DNA of 64,000 nucleotides, from positions 46,463,493 through 46,527,492 of the forward strand of contig NC_092859.1 of the NCBI RefSeq assembly GCF_032062135.1, written 5' to 3'. Below the pieces are notes generated by a model. The model did no database searches. It saw nothing but the letters and a program-made list of their open reading frames with translations, and was not told the origin of the DNA. Positions 1 through 11,709 of this stretch are shown piece by piece (positions within the stretch are counted from its first letter, which is position 1; the number at the start of each line of letters is the position of its first letter). The translations under genes and the position numbers were made by a program. This stretch comes from Pyxicephalus adspersus (Eukaryota > Chordata > Amphibia > Anura > Pyxicephalidae).

Positions 1-182
1 AAAGAATGATTTTTTAGGGGAACAGTGACTTTTAATACAAGCTCGCCAGTGTAAAGCTGCCGGAGATGCGCGGCTCCGGTCGCGATCTTTTTCAGCTGCT
101 GAATAGCGCGATCGCGTACGATTTCGGATCGCGAATACGAATGCGCGACCGATAATCCGATTCTGCTTGATGAATCAGGGGC
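1..182 (-). repeat. MITE fragment, cut by the window edge
   Basis: These bases match, in reverse complement, the first part of the complete MITE at 40990-41450. Both contain the same GC-rich stretch around 'gccggagatgcgcggct' and end at a 'ttgatgaat' terminus. Only the terminal 180 bases or so are inside the window. No coding potential is seen. The unusually high CpG content compared with the surrounding AT-rich DNA is shared by both copies. Confidence 0.7.
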
Positions 183-199
183 ATTATATCAAACATAGG

Positions 200-1480
200 T
201 AGCCTTACTTCTAATGCGATTGAAATGGTTTAAGACAGTTTCAAACCTCATATACACAGTCTTCCATCTTTTATTCATTATAATCTACATATGTTAAAAA
301 AATTGGAGGATCTCTATGTTACAGATGAGACTAGTTAGTTAAAACAGATGTTGAAACTATATACTGTATAGTAGTGTTCTTCATCAACTAGGCATTGAAA
401 ATTGATACGCTTCTCAAGATTTAAGTAAGTACCACATTGAATATAGCTATTTAATTGTAAAACTATTATATTTTGAGACTTGCAATGTTTCACCTTTCAG
501 TATGTTCTCTACCTCCAGATGCAAGGGGTGGCAATGGGCATCATTTGTGCACCGTGTTACGCCAACCTGTACCTGAAAGGGTGGAAAAAACCTCTTTGAA
601 TATTTATTGGTGTTTAGATACCTGGTTTTAGTCTCACAAAGCTATAAAGAATATATTTTTGTACTATGGGTTGGTTCTTCTCAACTATTATCTCACTATA
701 TCTTATTATATTATATTATTCTTTATTAACTTTTTAATCATAACATTTATAATATGCATTTTACAATTTCATAGGATCTGTCCCAGAAATCATTTTTGGA
801 CATACAAATCTTTAAATGTACAAACGGCACTTTGTACACAACTTTTTTTGAAAAGCCCTTGGCATGTATTACTATATAGATATATAGATGATATTCTTGT
901 TCTATCAAATAGTCCTTTTTATCTAATATCATACTTTTTATCATTTTTGAATCATAACGCATTCAATATGCATTTCACAATATCATTTGATCTGCCCCAG
1001 ATATAATTTTTGGATATACAAATCTTTAAATGTACAAGTGGCATTTTGTACACAACTCTATTTAGAAAGCCCGCAGCACGTAATACTAATTGCTGGGGAA
1101 AGTGCCCATTCTAATCATATGAAACAGGGTATTCCAACAGGATAATATTTAAGACAAAAAGGTCTTTGTTTTGATCAAAAGAATTTTAAGAATTAGGCTT
1201 TAAATTTGCATGAACGTTTACTAAGGTTAGTAAATTCCATGAAATCTTTAAAGAGGCCAAATAGGTTAACCAAAAGGATTTGTTCTACACATCGAAAACT
1301 TTTGATATCAAGGAAACTCAAACAATTAGTCTCATTTTAAAATTTACAGGACAATCACACCAAATTTAACAGTTTTTGCAAAAACATTGGTACTTTCTAT
1401 GAGAAGATTGTAATATCTATAAATACATAGAGAGGAAGCAGCCATAACTTTTAGAAGAGCAAAGTCTTTAAAAGACAGAC
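200..1480 (+). pseudogene. Penelope-like element, reverse transcriptase relic
   Basis: This is a decayed reverse transcriptase of the Penelope-like (PLE) type. Bases 501-585 read LQMQGVAMGIICAPCYANLY, which fits the PLE/RT motif with 'GxAMGxxxAPxYAN'. Bases 881-892 encode YIDD, the catalytic polymerase motif, in the context RYIDDILVL. About 1000-1090 reads FLDIQIFKC then FRKPAARNTN, resembling the PLE segment after the catalytic motif. Many stops and frame changes separate these blocks, so no protein can be made. A segment of about 140 bases is duplicated (731-873 and 943-1085) on either side of the YIDD motif. Limits are approximate. An L1-type RT is less likely because the motif wording differs from the three LINE relics in this window. 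Confidence 0.72.
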
Positions 1481-2765
1481 TAGGTCATAGTACATATTAA
1501 TTAGTTTGTTCTGTTTATGCCAGATCCTTGTAAATGAAAACTAAATAGTGAAATGTCATCAGTTCTAGTATATTGAGGCAATGGCTTTGACTATGCTTCC
1601 TAATAGTATCAAAATTAAACCACATCATTGTGGGCTGTAACAGTACCGACATGATCTACTTAGTAATTTGCATCTGTGGCACTTTTAGGTTGGAAAGACT
1701 ATTATTTATGACATAACCAATTTTTCTCCTATCGGTGGACATGTTACCTGTCTTGCTTTAGTTATACCTAATTTAATTAAATTCATTTTATAGTTTAAAG
1801 ATAAATTTATATTGTTTATGTCTCATTATAGTAAATTTATTTACAATATTTTGTAAAAAAAAAAAAAAAAACATCTGAATAGCATAGTGATAGTAGCTAG
1901 ACTTTGCTTGGCTGGTCTGAGGTGTTCTCCCGTTTTGGTCCAGCAAGGACACAATGGAGTTTCTTCCCATGGTGGCAGGAAGTGTTTTGTATTCAAGCTT
2001 TACGTGCAAGCCCCCTCTAGTCTCCCAGGCTCATGTAGCAGTAGTGTTAACATTCTTGCCTCTAGCATTTGTCATTTCATTTGCCCTCCTTTATCAGCTG
2101 ACTGGGAAATCAATGCACATAGACCCTGCCTCCCTCTCCTGCTGTGTGACCAAGGCTTCTTGAAAAAATATTCCAATTTTCCTGCCATCTTCTTGGTTGC
2201 CTTTGCCTAAATCTCCTCAAGGTTGAAGTGGTGCGGTCCACTTTCCTCTCATTAGACTCATTAGCCAGCAGGACCTTTATTTCTTTACCATTACAGTTTG
2301 ATTTTAATCACTGCATGGAGGTTGGTATCTGACTTAACATTATTGCCACTGCTATTTATATCATATTTTGCAATTCTAGAACTTCTTTGTGTAATTTAGT
2401 GCCTCTATTTTGTTATTATATATTTTTTTATTGTTCTCTTTTTTTTAACCTTCTGTCCTTACAACCCAGACTACTTTTATTGCTTACTACATAATTGTAT
2501 CTGGTATATGAAATAATAGGAACCTTATGTTACCCCACTGGTTACTATGTTGTTTTTTTTGGATCCTTAAAAAGCCTTTTTAGTGGTGTGTTTTAATACC
2601 CAGAGATCAATAAAAGGCTACAGATTGGTCTTTAAAGATCAGTTTGTTAGGGCTTTTCAACCCTTGCTTTTAAAAAAAAACTATTAAAGGTAATATTATT
2701 GATATTATTTTTATTATTATTATTGTTATTATTCATAATAATAGTAATAATAATAATTTTATTAA
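1481..2765. other. Non-coding stretch with one unassigned short ORF
   Basis: There is no recognisable gene here. A run of about 17 A lies at 1856-1872. An open frame at 1954-2163 (+) encodes 69 residues with a hydrophobic middle segment; I could not assign it, and it may be a decayed exon or chance. A polyadenylation-like aataaaa occurs near 2608. A (TTA/ATT)n-rich simple repeat fills about 2698-2762, just before the next MITE. Confidence 0.4.
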
Positions 2766-3953
2766 ACTGTACCGGCCGTTAAACCCAACCTTGGTTCGGG
2801 GTAAAAACCCTCGCAGAAAGTGTTAACCCCGAACTTTTCTCAGGTGGTTAAAAGCCATCACTTACCTGTTCCCGCTGTGATCATCCTGTGTTCTGTTGTT
2901 CCAGCGTCGTTCTCCAGCGTCGATCTCCCTCTCCAGCGTCGATCTCCCTCTCCAGCGTCGGGTGCCTGTCTTCTCCCCCGGCTTCTTCTTCTCTTCTCTG
3001 TTCGCGTTGCGTGTACGTGTCCCTCGGCGATCCCTGATGACGCGTGGGCGGGAAATTCAAATAACTTTGCATTGAACTCAATACAAAAAAGCTGTATTGA
3101 GTCCAATACAAAGAAATCTTTATTTAATATATATAATTGTAATATATATTTATTATATAAGCTACTGTACAATTACATTACATTATACACTATTTTTGTT
3201 TTTAGATTTTTTTTTTTAAAGATTTTTTTTTTATGTTTTATAAAAAAAAAGTTTATTATTAAATTTATTTTATTTTATTTAAAATTTTGGACATATTTCC
3301 GTGAGGTATGCGGTAATTCGGTGAATTATAAGTAATTATTGAGTAATTCGGTGAATTATAGCCTACAATCTAAAATAAATTTCCATGCAAAAGTGAAGTA
3401 TAGAAGTTTTTTAAGAATTAGAATACCCGGCGTTCGCGTACGGGTTGCTCGGCAATTCCTGATGATGTCCGTGCGTGCGCCCGTCGATGGGGCTCGTACC
3501 GGGAAATTCAAATATTTTGTATTGGATTCAATACAAAGTCCCGTATCCAATCCAATACAAAAAAATACAAAATATATTTATGTGGTTTTGTCTATAGGTA
3601 TGTGACGTTGGATGTTTTAAAATTTACCACACTAGGGAGGTGTTTTAGAAAAGTATATTACTATACAGTATACCGAAATATTGTATTTTCAGTATTTTTG
3701 ATTTATTTATGTATTCTTGTTTAAGCTGATTTTTGTGTTTTTTAATTTTATTAGAAGTAGTTTTTTTTTTTTTTTTTACATGATTGTGTGTTTCAAACTT
3801 TTTTTATATTCATGACATCTACTAGACCCTTGTTCGGACATATTTCTGTAAGTTACAGGTCTACAATTTAAAAAAAAATTTCATGAAAAACAGTGTACCA
3901 CTTTTGGTACAGAAATCTAGACATCAGTGAAATGCCCAGGTGGTTAAATAGAG
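2766..3953. mobile_element. piggyBac-type MITE (TTAA-flanked), long variant
   Basis: The right end 'cccaggtgg' is followed by TTAA (3954-3957). The left end 'actgtaccggccg' is preceded by TTAA (2762-2765). Its ends and interior match the complete copy at 32051-32992. The interior carries the family hallmark, head-to-head arms of the type TGTATTGGATTCAATACA, at about 3070-3110 and again at 3516-3565. The GC-rich part that precedes these arms is also present twice, so this copy appears internally duplicated. No transposase is encoded. Assignment to piggyBac rests on the TTAA target and the C-rich termini only. Confidence 0.7.
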
Positions 3954-3957
3954 TTTG

Positions 3958-4249
3958 CAAATGACAGACAGGTGCAAACGACACAGGAGAATGAGGGGAC
4001 CCTGCTCAAAACAGCTTACACTCTAAGAGCTGAAATTAAAAAGAAATTAGAGAGAGGCCAATGACTAAATATAATTGGAGATCTGATTTGAAAGCTTCAT
4101 TGATCTTTTGAATAATAATTCTGGAAACAACAAAGGGATTTCAATTTCCTTTATCATAACAGTAACCTTGTGTTTGAATTTATCAAGTTACCGAAAAAAT
4201 TATGATGTCCCAATTTTTACAGTGTGTTCATTATTGATAAAGTAAAATG
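3958..4249. other. Unassigned spacer
   Basis: About 290 bases between a MITE and a LINE relic. I see no open frame, splice-flanked exon or repeat terminus. Confidence 0.35.
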
Positions 4250-4790
4250 TTTCATAGACTTACATAAAATTATACTCCAGACAGACATTTTGTCCACCAT
4301 CTTCAAACACTAAAACATTAGCTTCCATGATCTATGGTCTGATGGTTTTATATCTCTCCCTCCGATCTACTCTTTAAGAAGGGCTACAGAATATAAACTT
4401 TACATACAGGAAGGGGAATCAGAAAGGGATGTCCTTTATCCAGTTTATTTTTTTCCTTGGCAATATAACCTTTGGCAATAGCCGTTCAATTAAATCCTGA
4501 TATCAAGGGCATTTGATTCGGCTCTAAGCATAAATGCGGTTTATTTGCAGACAATATTATACTGTATAATTTATCTGCCAATAAAAGACAAATATTACCA
4601 ATATGACTTCATATGTGTCGCATGTCCTTGGTGGTCTAGAAGGTCCCTATTCTTTTGTATCATCGAATGGCCCAAATTGCCTCTTTAGCCCAATGCAGTG
4701 ATAATGACAGTGGATTACTTTGGAGGCTCAATCATGTCCTTCTGTCCCAATCGAGACAGACTATGTAACAGTATTTATGGTTTCCAAAGT
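4250..4790 (+). pseudogene. LINE (L1/Tx1-like) reverse transcriptase relic
   Basis: Bases around 4540-4590 translate to GLFADNIILYNLSANKR, the L1-type catalytic FADD motif with the second Asp changed to Asn. Just upstream (about 4405-4450) a degenerate stretch reads ESERDVLYPVYF, in the place where L1-type elements have the GCPLSPLLF block. The frame is broken by stops and shifts. It is a short 5'- and 3'-truncated remnant, and the piggyBac MITE at 4805 starts right after it. The loss of the second catalytic Asp alone would inactivate it. Confidence 0.6.
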
Positions 4791-4804
4791 TGGCAGGAGT
4801 TTGA

Positions 4805-5365
4805 ACCTCCTGAGCGGTAAGTGTGAGTGTGGCTTGTGGTAAAAAAACCTGCTGAAAGCGGTAACCCCTAACCACACTCGGGGTAGCTAAAAAAATAAAG
4901 CCTTACCTGGGGCATCCTCCAGTGTCCTGCCATCGTCGGCCACATCCTCCGATCTGTCCCCCGGCAGGTGCGCTGACATTTCCTGGGAGTTCCCAGTGGG
5001 GTCGGTGCTTGTGTCGGTGCATGCAGGAGTGCGGCGGGGAATTCAAATTATTTTGTATTGGATTCAATACAAAATAACTGTATTGAATCCAATACAAAAT
5101 AATCATTATATGTAATAAATATATGCTACTGTACAGTTATATTACAGGTTTCAGTATTTTTGACTTATTTATGCACCCATTTTAACAGATTTTTGTGTTT
5201 TTTTTAAGTTTATTAATAAATGTATTACATTTATTGAATATTGGACATATTTCGGGGGGGTAATGCCTAAGATTTACAGGCCTACAATGTAAAATAAATT
5301 TTCATAAAAAACAATGTACCGCTTTTAGACATATAAATCTGAGCAGAAATGAACCGCCCAATAGG
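4805..5365. mobile_element. piggyBac-type MITE, about 560 bp
   Basis: The left end reads 'acctcctgagcggtaa' after TTGA (a mutated TTAA, 4801-4804). The right end 'gaaccgcccaatagg' is followed by TTAA (5366-5369). The interior has two GC-rich 'agcggtaacccc/cactcggggtagc' arms, a CpG-rich block and the TGTATTGGATTCAATACA inverted arms at 5055-5100. It is non-coding. It is the same family as the copies at 2766, 29628 and 32051, and related at its ends to 10683. Confidence 0.78.
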
Positions 5366-5369
5366 TTAA

Positions 5370-5759
5370 AGCCTTGCACTTTGATATGATAATACTCATA
5401 GCAATTACTAACAAAATAAAAAAAAGAAATCACTAGTAAAGTGCTAAACAGGTATCATTTTATGTTGAAGTAATGCTATTAGTAAATTAAATACTTATTT
5501 GATTATCAATCTCCTGAAAGTTGTTTACTATATTAAGGTAGGTAACTGTAGCTGAGAGCGAGGGCATTCTTTTATCCATTATCACAATCTTGTAAATCAA
5601 TATACATTTTTTTCCAAAAATGTTTAATCTGATTTCATTTTAATAATTAATGGTCCCAACATTTCTATTAAACAATAAGAAAACCAATAATTATGTCCAT
5701 AAATAATGGTTACAAGTAGTAAAATCATCTGCATCAACTGCAAAACCTGTGAAATTAGA
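5370..5759. other. AT-rich spacer, nothing recognised
   Basis: Roughly 390 bases of AT-rich sequence with no open frame of note, no repeat terminus and no exon-like block. Confidence 0.35.
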
Positions 5760-6560
5760 GTACCATGTTCAGATGTAAATGGAAAAGATCTCATGCACAG
5801 ATGATTTATTACATTTTATTGAGGAGTGCAGAATTTTAGGTGCATTATCATTTTGATCCATACCATGGATAGCGAATGTCACACGCTGTTCAAAATATAT
5901 ATATAGTTTAAATTTTAAACATGTGAAGCCTATGTATTTCAGGAGCATTGTCATTCTCCAAATAATCCATATTTTGGTATGCATAACTAGGCCTCCTTCT
6001 GTTAGCATACCTACATAACGCATAGCAAAGTTTCATTTTAAATTCTTTGATTTTATCACTGCTTGTGAGATTAATAGTAAATTTACCTGTAAAATGGGCC
6101 CTTTGGAAAGGTTTGCTAAAAGAGTATGTGATCTTTGAATTGAATCCTCCATTTCTGTCAGGAGTCTTCACAGTAACAGAATTACATATACTGAGCAAAT
6201 ATCAGTGTATTTTTTAATAGGTATCAACAATAATATGAATAAATTAATTGGTGCTGTACCTTATCTCATAGGCTTTCCCCTATTCTAAGGTGTTAAAATC
6301 AATCCATAAAAATTGTGTACCTCTCAACCAGGTTTTTCTAAAATCTGTTCCAGAAATTTGCTCCCATCTGGCCGTTTTTTTTTGTCGCAGAGCATGCATG
6401 TCTCTACTGAGCAAAATATTGTTGGGGACTTCTGAATTTTGTAAAGCAAATGTTGCTTCTGGTGGAGTAAGTTCAATACTATATGTGCATAATGGAAAAA
6501 CATGGGAGCGTTGTCTTTCAGATTCCGTATTTCAACATTCACACAAAAAAAAAAAAACAT
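5760..6560 (-). pseudogene. Protocadherin ectodomain relic
   Basis: Reading the minus strand from 6560, successive fragments match cadherin repeats of the clustered-protocadherin type. They are VNVEIRNLKDNAP (cadherin junction motif), RPDGSKFLEQILEKP, then in another frame DRGKPMR, followed by VTVKTPDRNGGFNSKITYSF, LENDNAPEI and MDQNDNAPKIL. Three degraded copies of the DxNDNAP calcium-binding linker in the right order show two to three cadherin repeats. Stops and frameshifts are frequent, so it is not translated. In living protocadherins this region lies outside the cell and mediates homophilic adhesion. It is antisense to the collagen gene. It could be a retrocopy or an old segmental copy of a variable exon; no transmembrane or cytoplasmic part is visible. 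Confidence 0.72.
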
Positions 6561-7995
6561 TTAAGGAATAAACCACAGGATCAAAGTTTAGGAGATAGGT
6601 ATCTGCTGCCCCATATAATGTCCCTCTCTGAACATAGGAAGTTCAACTATTTAGAATTAGATACAAATATAAATCAGAAAAAAGTGACTCAATTCTGTTT
6701 TCTAGATGAGAGCTGTTAAACAATGGCAAACATATTCTGTTTAGGGAATGAATAACACAGCCAGGAAAATAGGAAGGAAATACTACTTGCCATTTGATAT
6801 CTTTCTGAGTCTGAATTTGATGTTTCATAATATCCATTCTTCTTTAATTAAGTGCAGTTTAAATGTTCTAATAATAAAAATTAAATCCTTTGGTTCTCAA
6901 CAAGATTAAATGCTGATGAAATCCAGAAAATGGCTGTTTCCTTCTTGCAGATCTGCAGTGTGTGCAAGTGATAAAAATACCAGTAGATCTTCAGCTCTGC
7001 ATTTTTCTGCTTATTGGTCTAATAGCAGCACTCTGAGGCCAAATTTAGGTATTGCAGTTCCAACAAAACAATCCTTAGTCAAACACTGCTTGTTATCATC
7101 TGTATTTCAACTATGACCAAGTGTTACTTTAGGTACTTCATATACATCCCAATGATGTATACTTTATATATATTATAATGCAGACACTTTATATAGACAA
7201 CATTGCACTTACTAAAAGTCCTATAAAAACAGCGGTACATTTTCAAATGTTAACAATAGACCAGCATTTAATGTTGTATGTGTTTTGATTATTAGTCAAT
7301 AAATTTAAATAAATTATACATTTATACTCATAGTTATAATATAATATTAATAATAATAATTTTAAATATTGCAAATAACTATTTATAAAGTCATGAGTTG
7401 ATTTAGAATTTTTGTAGATATACAACATTTTATTTTTTTCAGTTAATAGTTAAATGTTTAAAATATACTTACAAAACCTATTTTCAAATGTTTTACCATA
7501 TTACATGAAATTGGCATGGTTTGGAGGTAGAGATGTGATCTTTACAGAGTTGTAAGAAAAATGTAAAATTCACTGATAAATAGAGCTTTTTTCAATTATA
7601 ACTGCTGCCTACCTCTGCATTTCTGTGGATGCCTTTGTTAAGCAGGAAAACTAACAATTAACATTTTTTCTACTAAATCTTAACCCCTGTGAGGAACTTC
7701 TATAACTCGGTAAACTACAATACCAAGCATGTGTTTTTTTGTTGTCTGGATCACAAACAAGGGCATTTCCTGCTACATTCTGTACCACATTTCTACATTT
7801 GAAGAATGAGGCAAAAGATGGGCCAATGTAATACAATATAAGACATACATCTGTATATTGCTAAAATAAAAAAGTCACGTGTAAATACATATTTAAATTG
7901 TAAGGGCTCTATTTTCAAACGATTTCCCTGTCAATTCATCTGAAATTCGCTGACAAGTGAATTTTATTGCTCATTTCAGTTCCTTTTAAAACAAT
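6561..7995. other. AT-rich intronic-type DNA
   Basis: No gene is supported. Short open frames on both strands (for example 6910-7116) have no recognisable motif. 7140-7450 is very AT-rich with simple (TA)/(TAA) stretches. The sequence just upstream of the protocadherin relic (6570-6900) shows no further cadherin motif. Confidence 0.35.
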
Positions 7996-8218
7996 GGCCC
8001 TGATTTACTAAAGCTCTCCAAGGCTGGAGAGAATACACTTTGATCAGTGAAGCTGGGTAATCCAGAAAACCTGGAATGGATTCCTTAAAATCATTTGCTA
8101 TTTGCTAGCAAATGTTTTGAATCCTGGACCAGATCCAATCCAGGTTTGCTGGATCACCCAGATTCACTGATCAAAGCGTATTCTCTCCAGCCTTGAAGAG
8201 CTTTAATAAATCAGGGCC
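7996..8218. mobile_element. Palindromic MITE, complete copy (223 bp)
   Basis: Ends are GGCCCTGATTTACTAAAG on the left and the inverse 'ctttaataaatcagggcc' on the right. The whole element is close to a perfect inverted repeat, with arms 'gctctccaaggctggagag' and 'ctctccagccttgaagagc'. The flanking triplet aat occurs on both sides and may be the target duplication. Other copies lie at 12711-12904, 20035-20103 (partial) and 37690-37873. It is non-coding. A 3-bp duplication would suit a Harbinger-related MITE, but this is a guess. Confidence 0.8.
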
Positions 8219-10682
8219 AATGACTCAATCTGCCACATAGTGGCAAATTCCCTGGTACAAATCAGTTTTGCCATTGAAACATTTGACATTCATGTATTCC
8301 TACAAGGTAATGATTAAGGGAATTTCTGATTACTTGTTTAAATTGAGCCCAAAGAGCTTCTCTTCTATATTTAAAAAGATTGCTTTTACTACTGTCTGTG
8401 CCAGAAAGAATGCAAAATTAATAAATCTCAATAGAGATTGGGAAGCTGTTTTAATCCTACTATTCAAAAATGATTTATTATCTGAAGTAATGTTTTAAAT
8501 TATCTTGCTTTTCTCCATTGTCCCTGCCATTTTGGAGCCACCTAAGCTGCTCTGCAGTAGCCACACAGACAGCCACATGGAATGTGGAATATGGAAATGT
8601 CTGTGCCCCGTCCTTCTACTTTCCTTGGCTAGCAGGAAACCCAGCAGGAGCAAGTCTGCCCACTTGCTGAGTAATCCTGCTGTTTGGCTTTTGGTCCCCT
8701 GTTGGACCCGCATGTTTCTGCAGGTTTCGGCAGATCTTTGAACCGGCACGGGTGGTGGGTAGTCTGACCCGGAGAGAGAGGTGGGTGGTCCAGAGCAGGG
8801 GATTAACCCCTGTCAATCTACCCCAGCATTTGCGCACCACCATCAATCCCACCACCATTACCTTGGCTTTTCTTCTTGGGAAACGGCCACCCATAGCCCT
8901 ACTCATGTTACCACTTCCATAGCATTACTCCAAGGAGGGATTTTCTCATAACTATCAATACCCTGAATTTTACCTTTTACATTACCCTATATGAACATCT
9001 AATAATTTGTATTCATTCATTTGTTGATCCATCAGGTTTTTCATATGCACCAGAACCAATGATTATCCCCCATTTTTGGCTTTTTTTCTTTTCAAGTCGC
9101 AACCTCCTACTAAATTTGAGTTTTAATATATTTTATTATAATTTCCAAGATTTATCATGTTTTCAAAACCACACATAACAACTTAGCACTGTCTTTACAC
9201 TCCTAAACTGTCATAAGCCATCAATACCTTAACTTTGGCCATTAAGTTTGATGCATCCAATAGTACTTTTCCCTAACATGCCTGGAATCTCTAACACCTC
9301 TTTTAAATATTATTCTATCAACTATATGTATACCGGTTGTAGGTCTATCTAATTTACTTGTGGAATTGATACCTTTTGAACGTTCACATACAATTATGTT
9401 TCATGCAACAGCATTAAACATTTTCACAATACCCCTGAGGAAACCAGGAGGTGAACTAAGTCAGGATTAGAGAAATTATACTTCCTCCAGAAAATATGGA
9501 TTTTGCTGTATAGTTATGGTTTTGCACCCTATGAATCTGCAAATAGGGATTAACCTATTGTATTGTATACATTTATTTTTGAGTATATATTTATTTTTGG
9601 TATTTTTTTTTCGATACAAGTGTGTTTGTCAACTGAAACCCCAACTTTTTTTCATCTTTTATATCTTCTGAAACCCATTGGGTTCGGCACATCTTATTGT
9701 TTTTAAGGTGAGAGAAGATTATTTTATTGCCTCCAGTATATACCGTATATATATTTAGTCAGCAATTTAGCTAAGCAACATCTCAATAGTTACATCAAAC
9801 AAAATAAAATAAAATTAACACAGGACTTTACCAACTGGAAGGATTTTGCTAGTATTTACAAAAAAAACAAAAAAACAGCTTTTATTACAAATTATTAAAA
9901 TATCATAGCACAGTATATTCGGTTAAACTACCTCCATTTATATTATCTAAATAACATCCATAAGGAAGAATCCAAAAACTTTACAGTTTCATATTTATAC
10001 CCTCAATGTGTTTCATGAAAATATCATGAATATGAGGTGGTAATGGAGTTTTCATGTCAGATGGGGGATAGGCCAAAATGGGAACTAATATTTATGGGTT
10101 AATCCCAGGTTTTGTGCATAAAGTGTCTATGTGTGCCTGCTATATTTCTTCTAGCTCCGGTTTTCATGACCTTTAACATGGAAGAATCCTTTAAAATAAC
10201 TTTTAGGTTTCAAGGAACACTTCCTTGAAATTTACTATATTCACAATTCACAGTACATTATTGTGGTGTTCACTAGGAAGAATGATTGTTACATGACTAC
10301 TGGTCATTGGGAAAACTTTTTAGCCGAAAAGACCATTGGGGGTCACCTAAACTGACCTGAGAGGCAGAAATTGCTCATTGCTCAAGGAACCCATAGCAAC
10401 CCCTGGATGAAACCTTGAGTTCCACAGAACTCTGGTTGAAAAACAGTTCAGTGTTCACAGTTAGAAGTTTATATTATGGTGAAAACATACACAAAATGTA
10501 TAAAAAAAGCCAAATAAAGTATTGGGTTCATAAACATATATGAGGTCAGTATAAATATTGATCTAGTAAGATTTCCATTAAACAATCAGCATAAAAAATA
10601 TTTACTATACAAACGATTGTTGACGTTAGAATTCTTTACTAAACAAGCAACAGTGGTAAAATCACCCAAAAATTTAATTTAA
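8219..10682. other. Long stretch without a supported gene
   Basis: Three parts can be told apart. 8515-8940 is clearly more GC-rich than its surroundings and has overlapping open frames on both strands (for example 8616-8906 minus), but no motif I recognise. 8940-10140 is AT-rich with nothing identifiable; a 'cctgaggaaacc' near 9427 vaguely recalls Penelope-type ends. 10140-10445 ('ggtttcaaggaaca ... ccacagaactctggttgaa') has the look of a dispersed frog repeat, but no ends could be fixed. Confidence 0.35.
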
Positions 10683-11582
10683 CCCCCCTAGCGGTAATCC
10701 CGAGTGTGACTCGAGGTGGCTTTTACATGCAAAAAGCGGTAATCCAGAGCCACACTCGGGGTAACTTTAGGAGCTCCCCTTACCTTTACCCTGCACTCCA
10801 GCGGTGATCGCATGGTCCTGCTGTGATGCCCGGGCGCCGGTCCGTCGGGGGCGTGGCTGGGAGGGAAATTTAAAAGCAGATTACTAAGTAATCTGCTTTT
10901 AAATACCACCCAGGTCCCGGCCACGCCGCTGCCCGCATCAGCAGTGAGATGCCAAGCACAATGCAGGACTTCTGCATTGTGCTTCACATCTCACTGCAGA
11001 TGCCAGCAGCAATAGCAAATTCCGGGGGACCACCCCTGGAATTTGCTATTGCTGCTGGCATTTGCAGTGAGATGTGAAGCACAATGCAGAAGTCCTGCAT
11101 TGTGCTTTGCATCTCTCTGGAGATCCAGAGCAGCAGCAGCATCTGTTTGAGGCAGGGGGGACATCCCCACTCACATCAGCTGGGAAGATGAGTCATCTTC
11201 TGGGCGATGTAAGTGGTGATGTATTGGGGGGTGTGTCTGGGAGGGAAATTTAAAAGCAGATTACAATGTAATCTGCTTTTAAATGGTTTTTACAGTACAA
11301 AAACACCACACAACATGAAATAAAAATAAAAGTACATTTTTAATTTTATATTTACTTTTTAGATTACATTGTTGTCTATTATTTCATTATTTTTTTACTT
11401 ATTATTTATAATTATGTATTATATTATAATTTATGAATTTAATATAATAAATAAATATAATTATCATACCCGGGAGTTAATCCTAAGAATTACAGGCCCA
11501 CACTATAAACAAAAATTTCTGTGCAAAAAAAATAGGATCACTTTTTGCATAAAAAAACTGACAGAATTAGAACGCTAGGGGG
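10683..11582. mobile_element. piggyBac-type MITE, complete, hairpin-rich (900 bp)
   Basis: TTAA lies on both sides (10679-10682 and 11583-11586). The left terminus is CCCCCCTAGCGGTAATCCC and the right terminus 'gaacgctaggggg' is its inverse. The interior is built of nested inverted repeats. Two arms at about 10936-11032 and 11033-11128 mirror each other around 'ccgggggaccacccctgg', and each arm contains a smaller hairpin, 'agcacaatgcaggact' with 'tctgcattgtgct'. A second pair, 'aaaagcagattac' with 'gtaatctgctttt', occurs at 10871-10900 and 11251-11281. It ends 127 bases before a collagen exon. It is non-coding. Confidence 0.85.
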
Positions 11583-11709
11583 TTAATGTGTGTGAGGGTA
11601 ATCAGTTCTGTAAATCAAACACTTCCATATTCTTTGTGATTAGTTTGTTCACAGTAAAACTTTAAATTGTTTACTATATTGGTCTCACCATTTACTATTG
11701 TTATTTCAG

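Noticed and set aside
1954..2163. A membrane-protein exon
   Set aside because: The 69-residue frame has a hydrophobic segment, but no family match, no clear splice sites at both ends and no neighbouring exons; noted only as unassigned.
2858..3172. Minus-strand open frame with Arg/Glu-rich repeats
   Set aside because: It lies entirely within a CpG-rich piggyBac-type MITE and repeats 'gatcgacgctgg'-type words; other MITE copies do not keep the frame.
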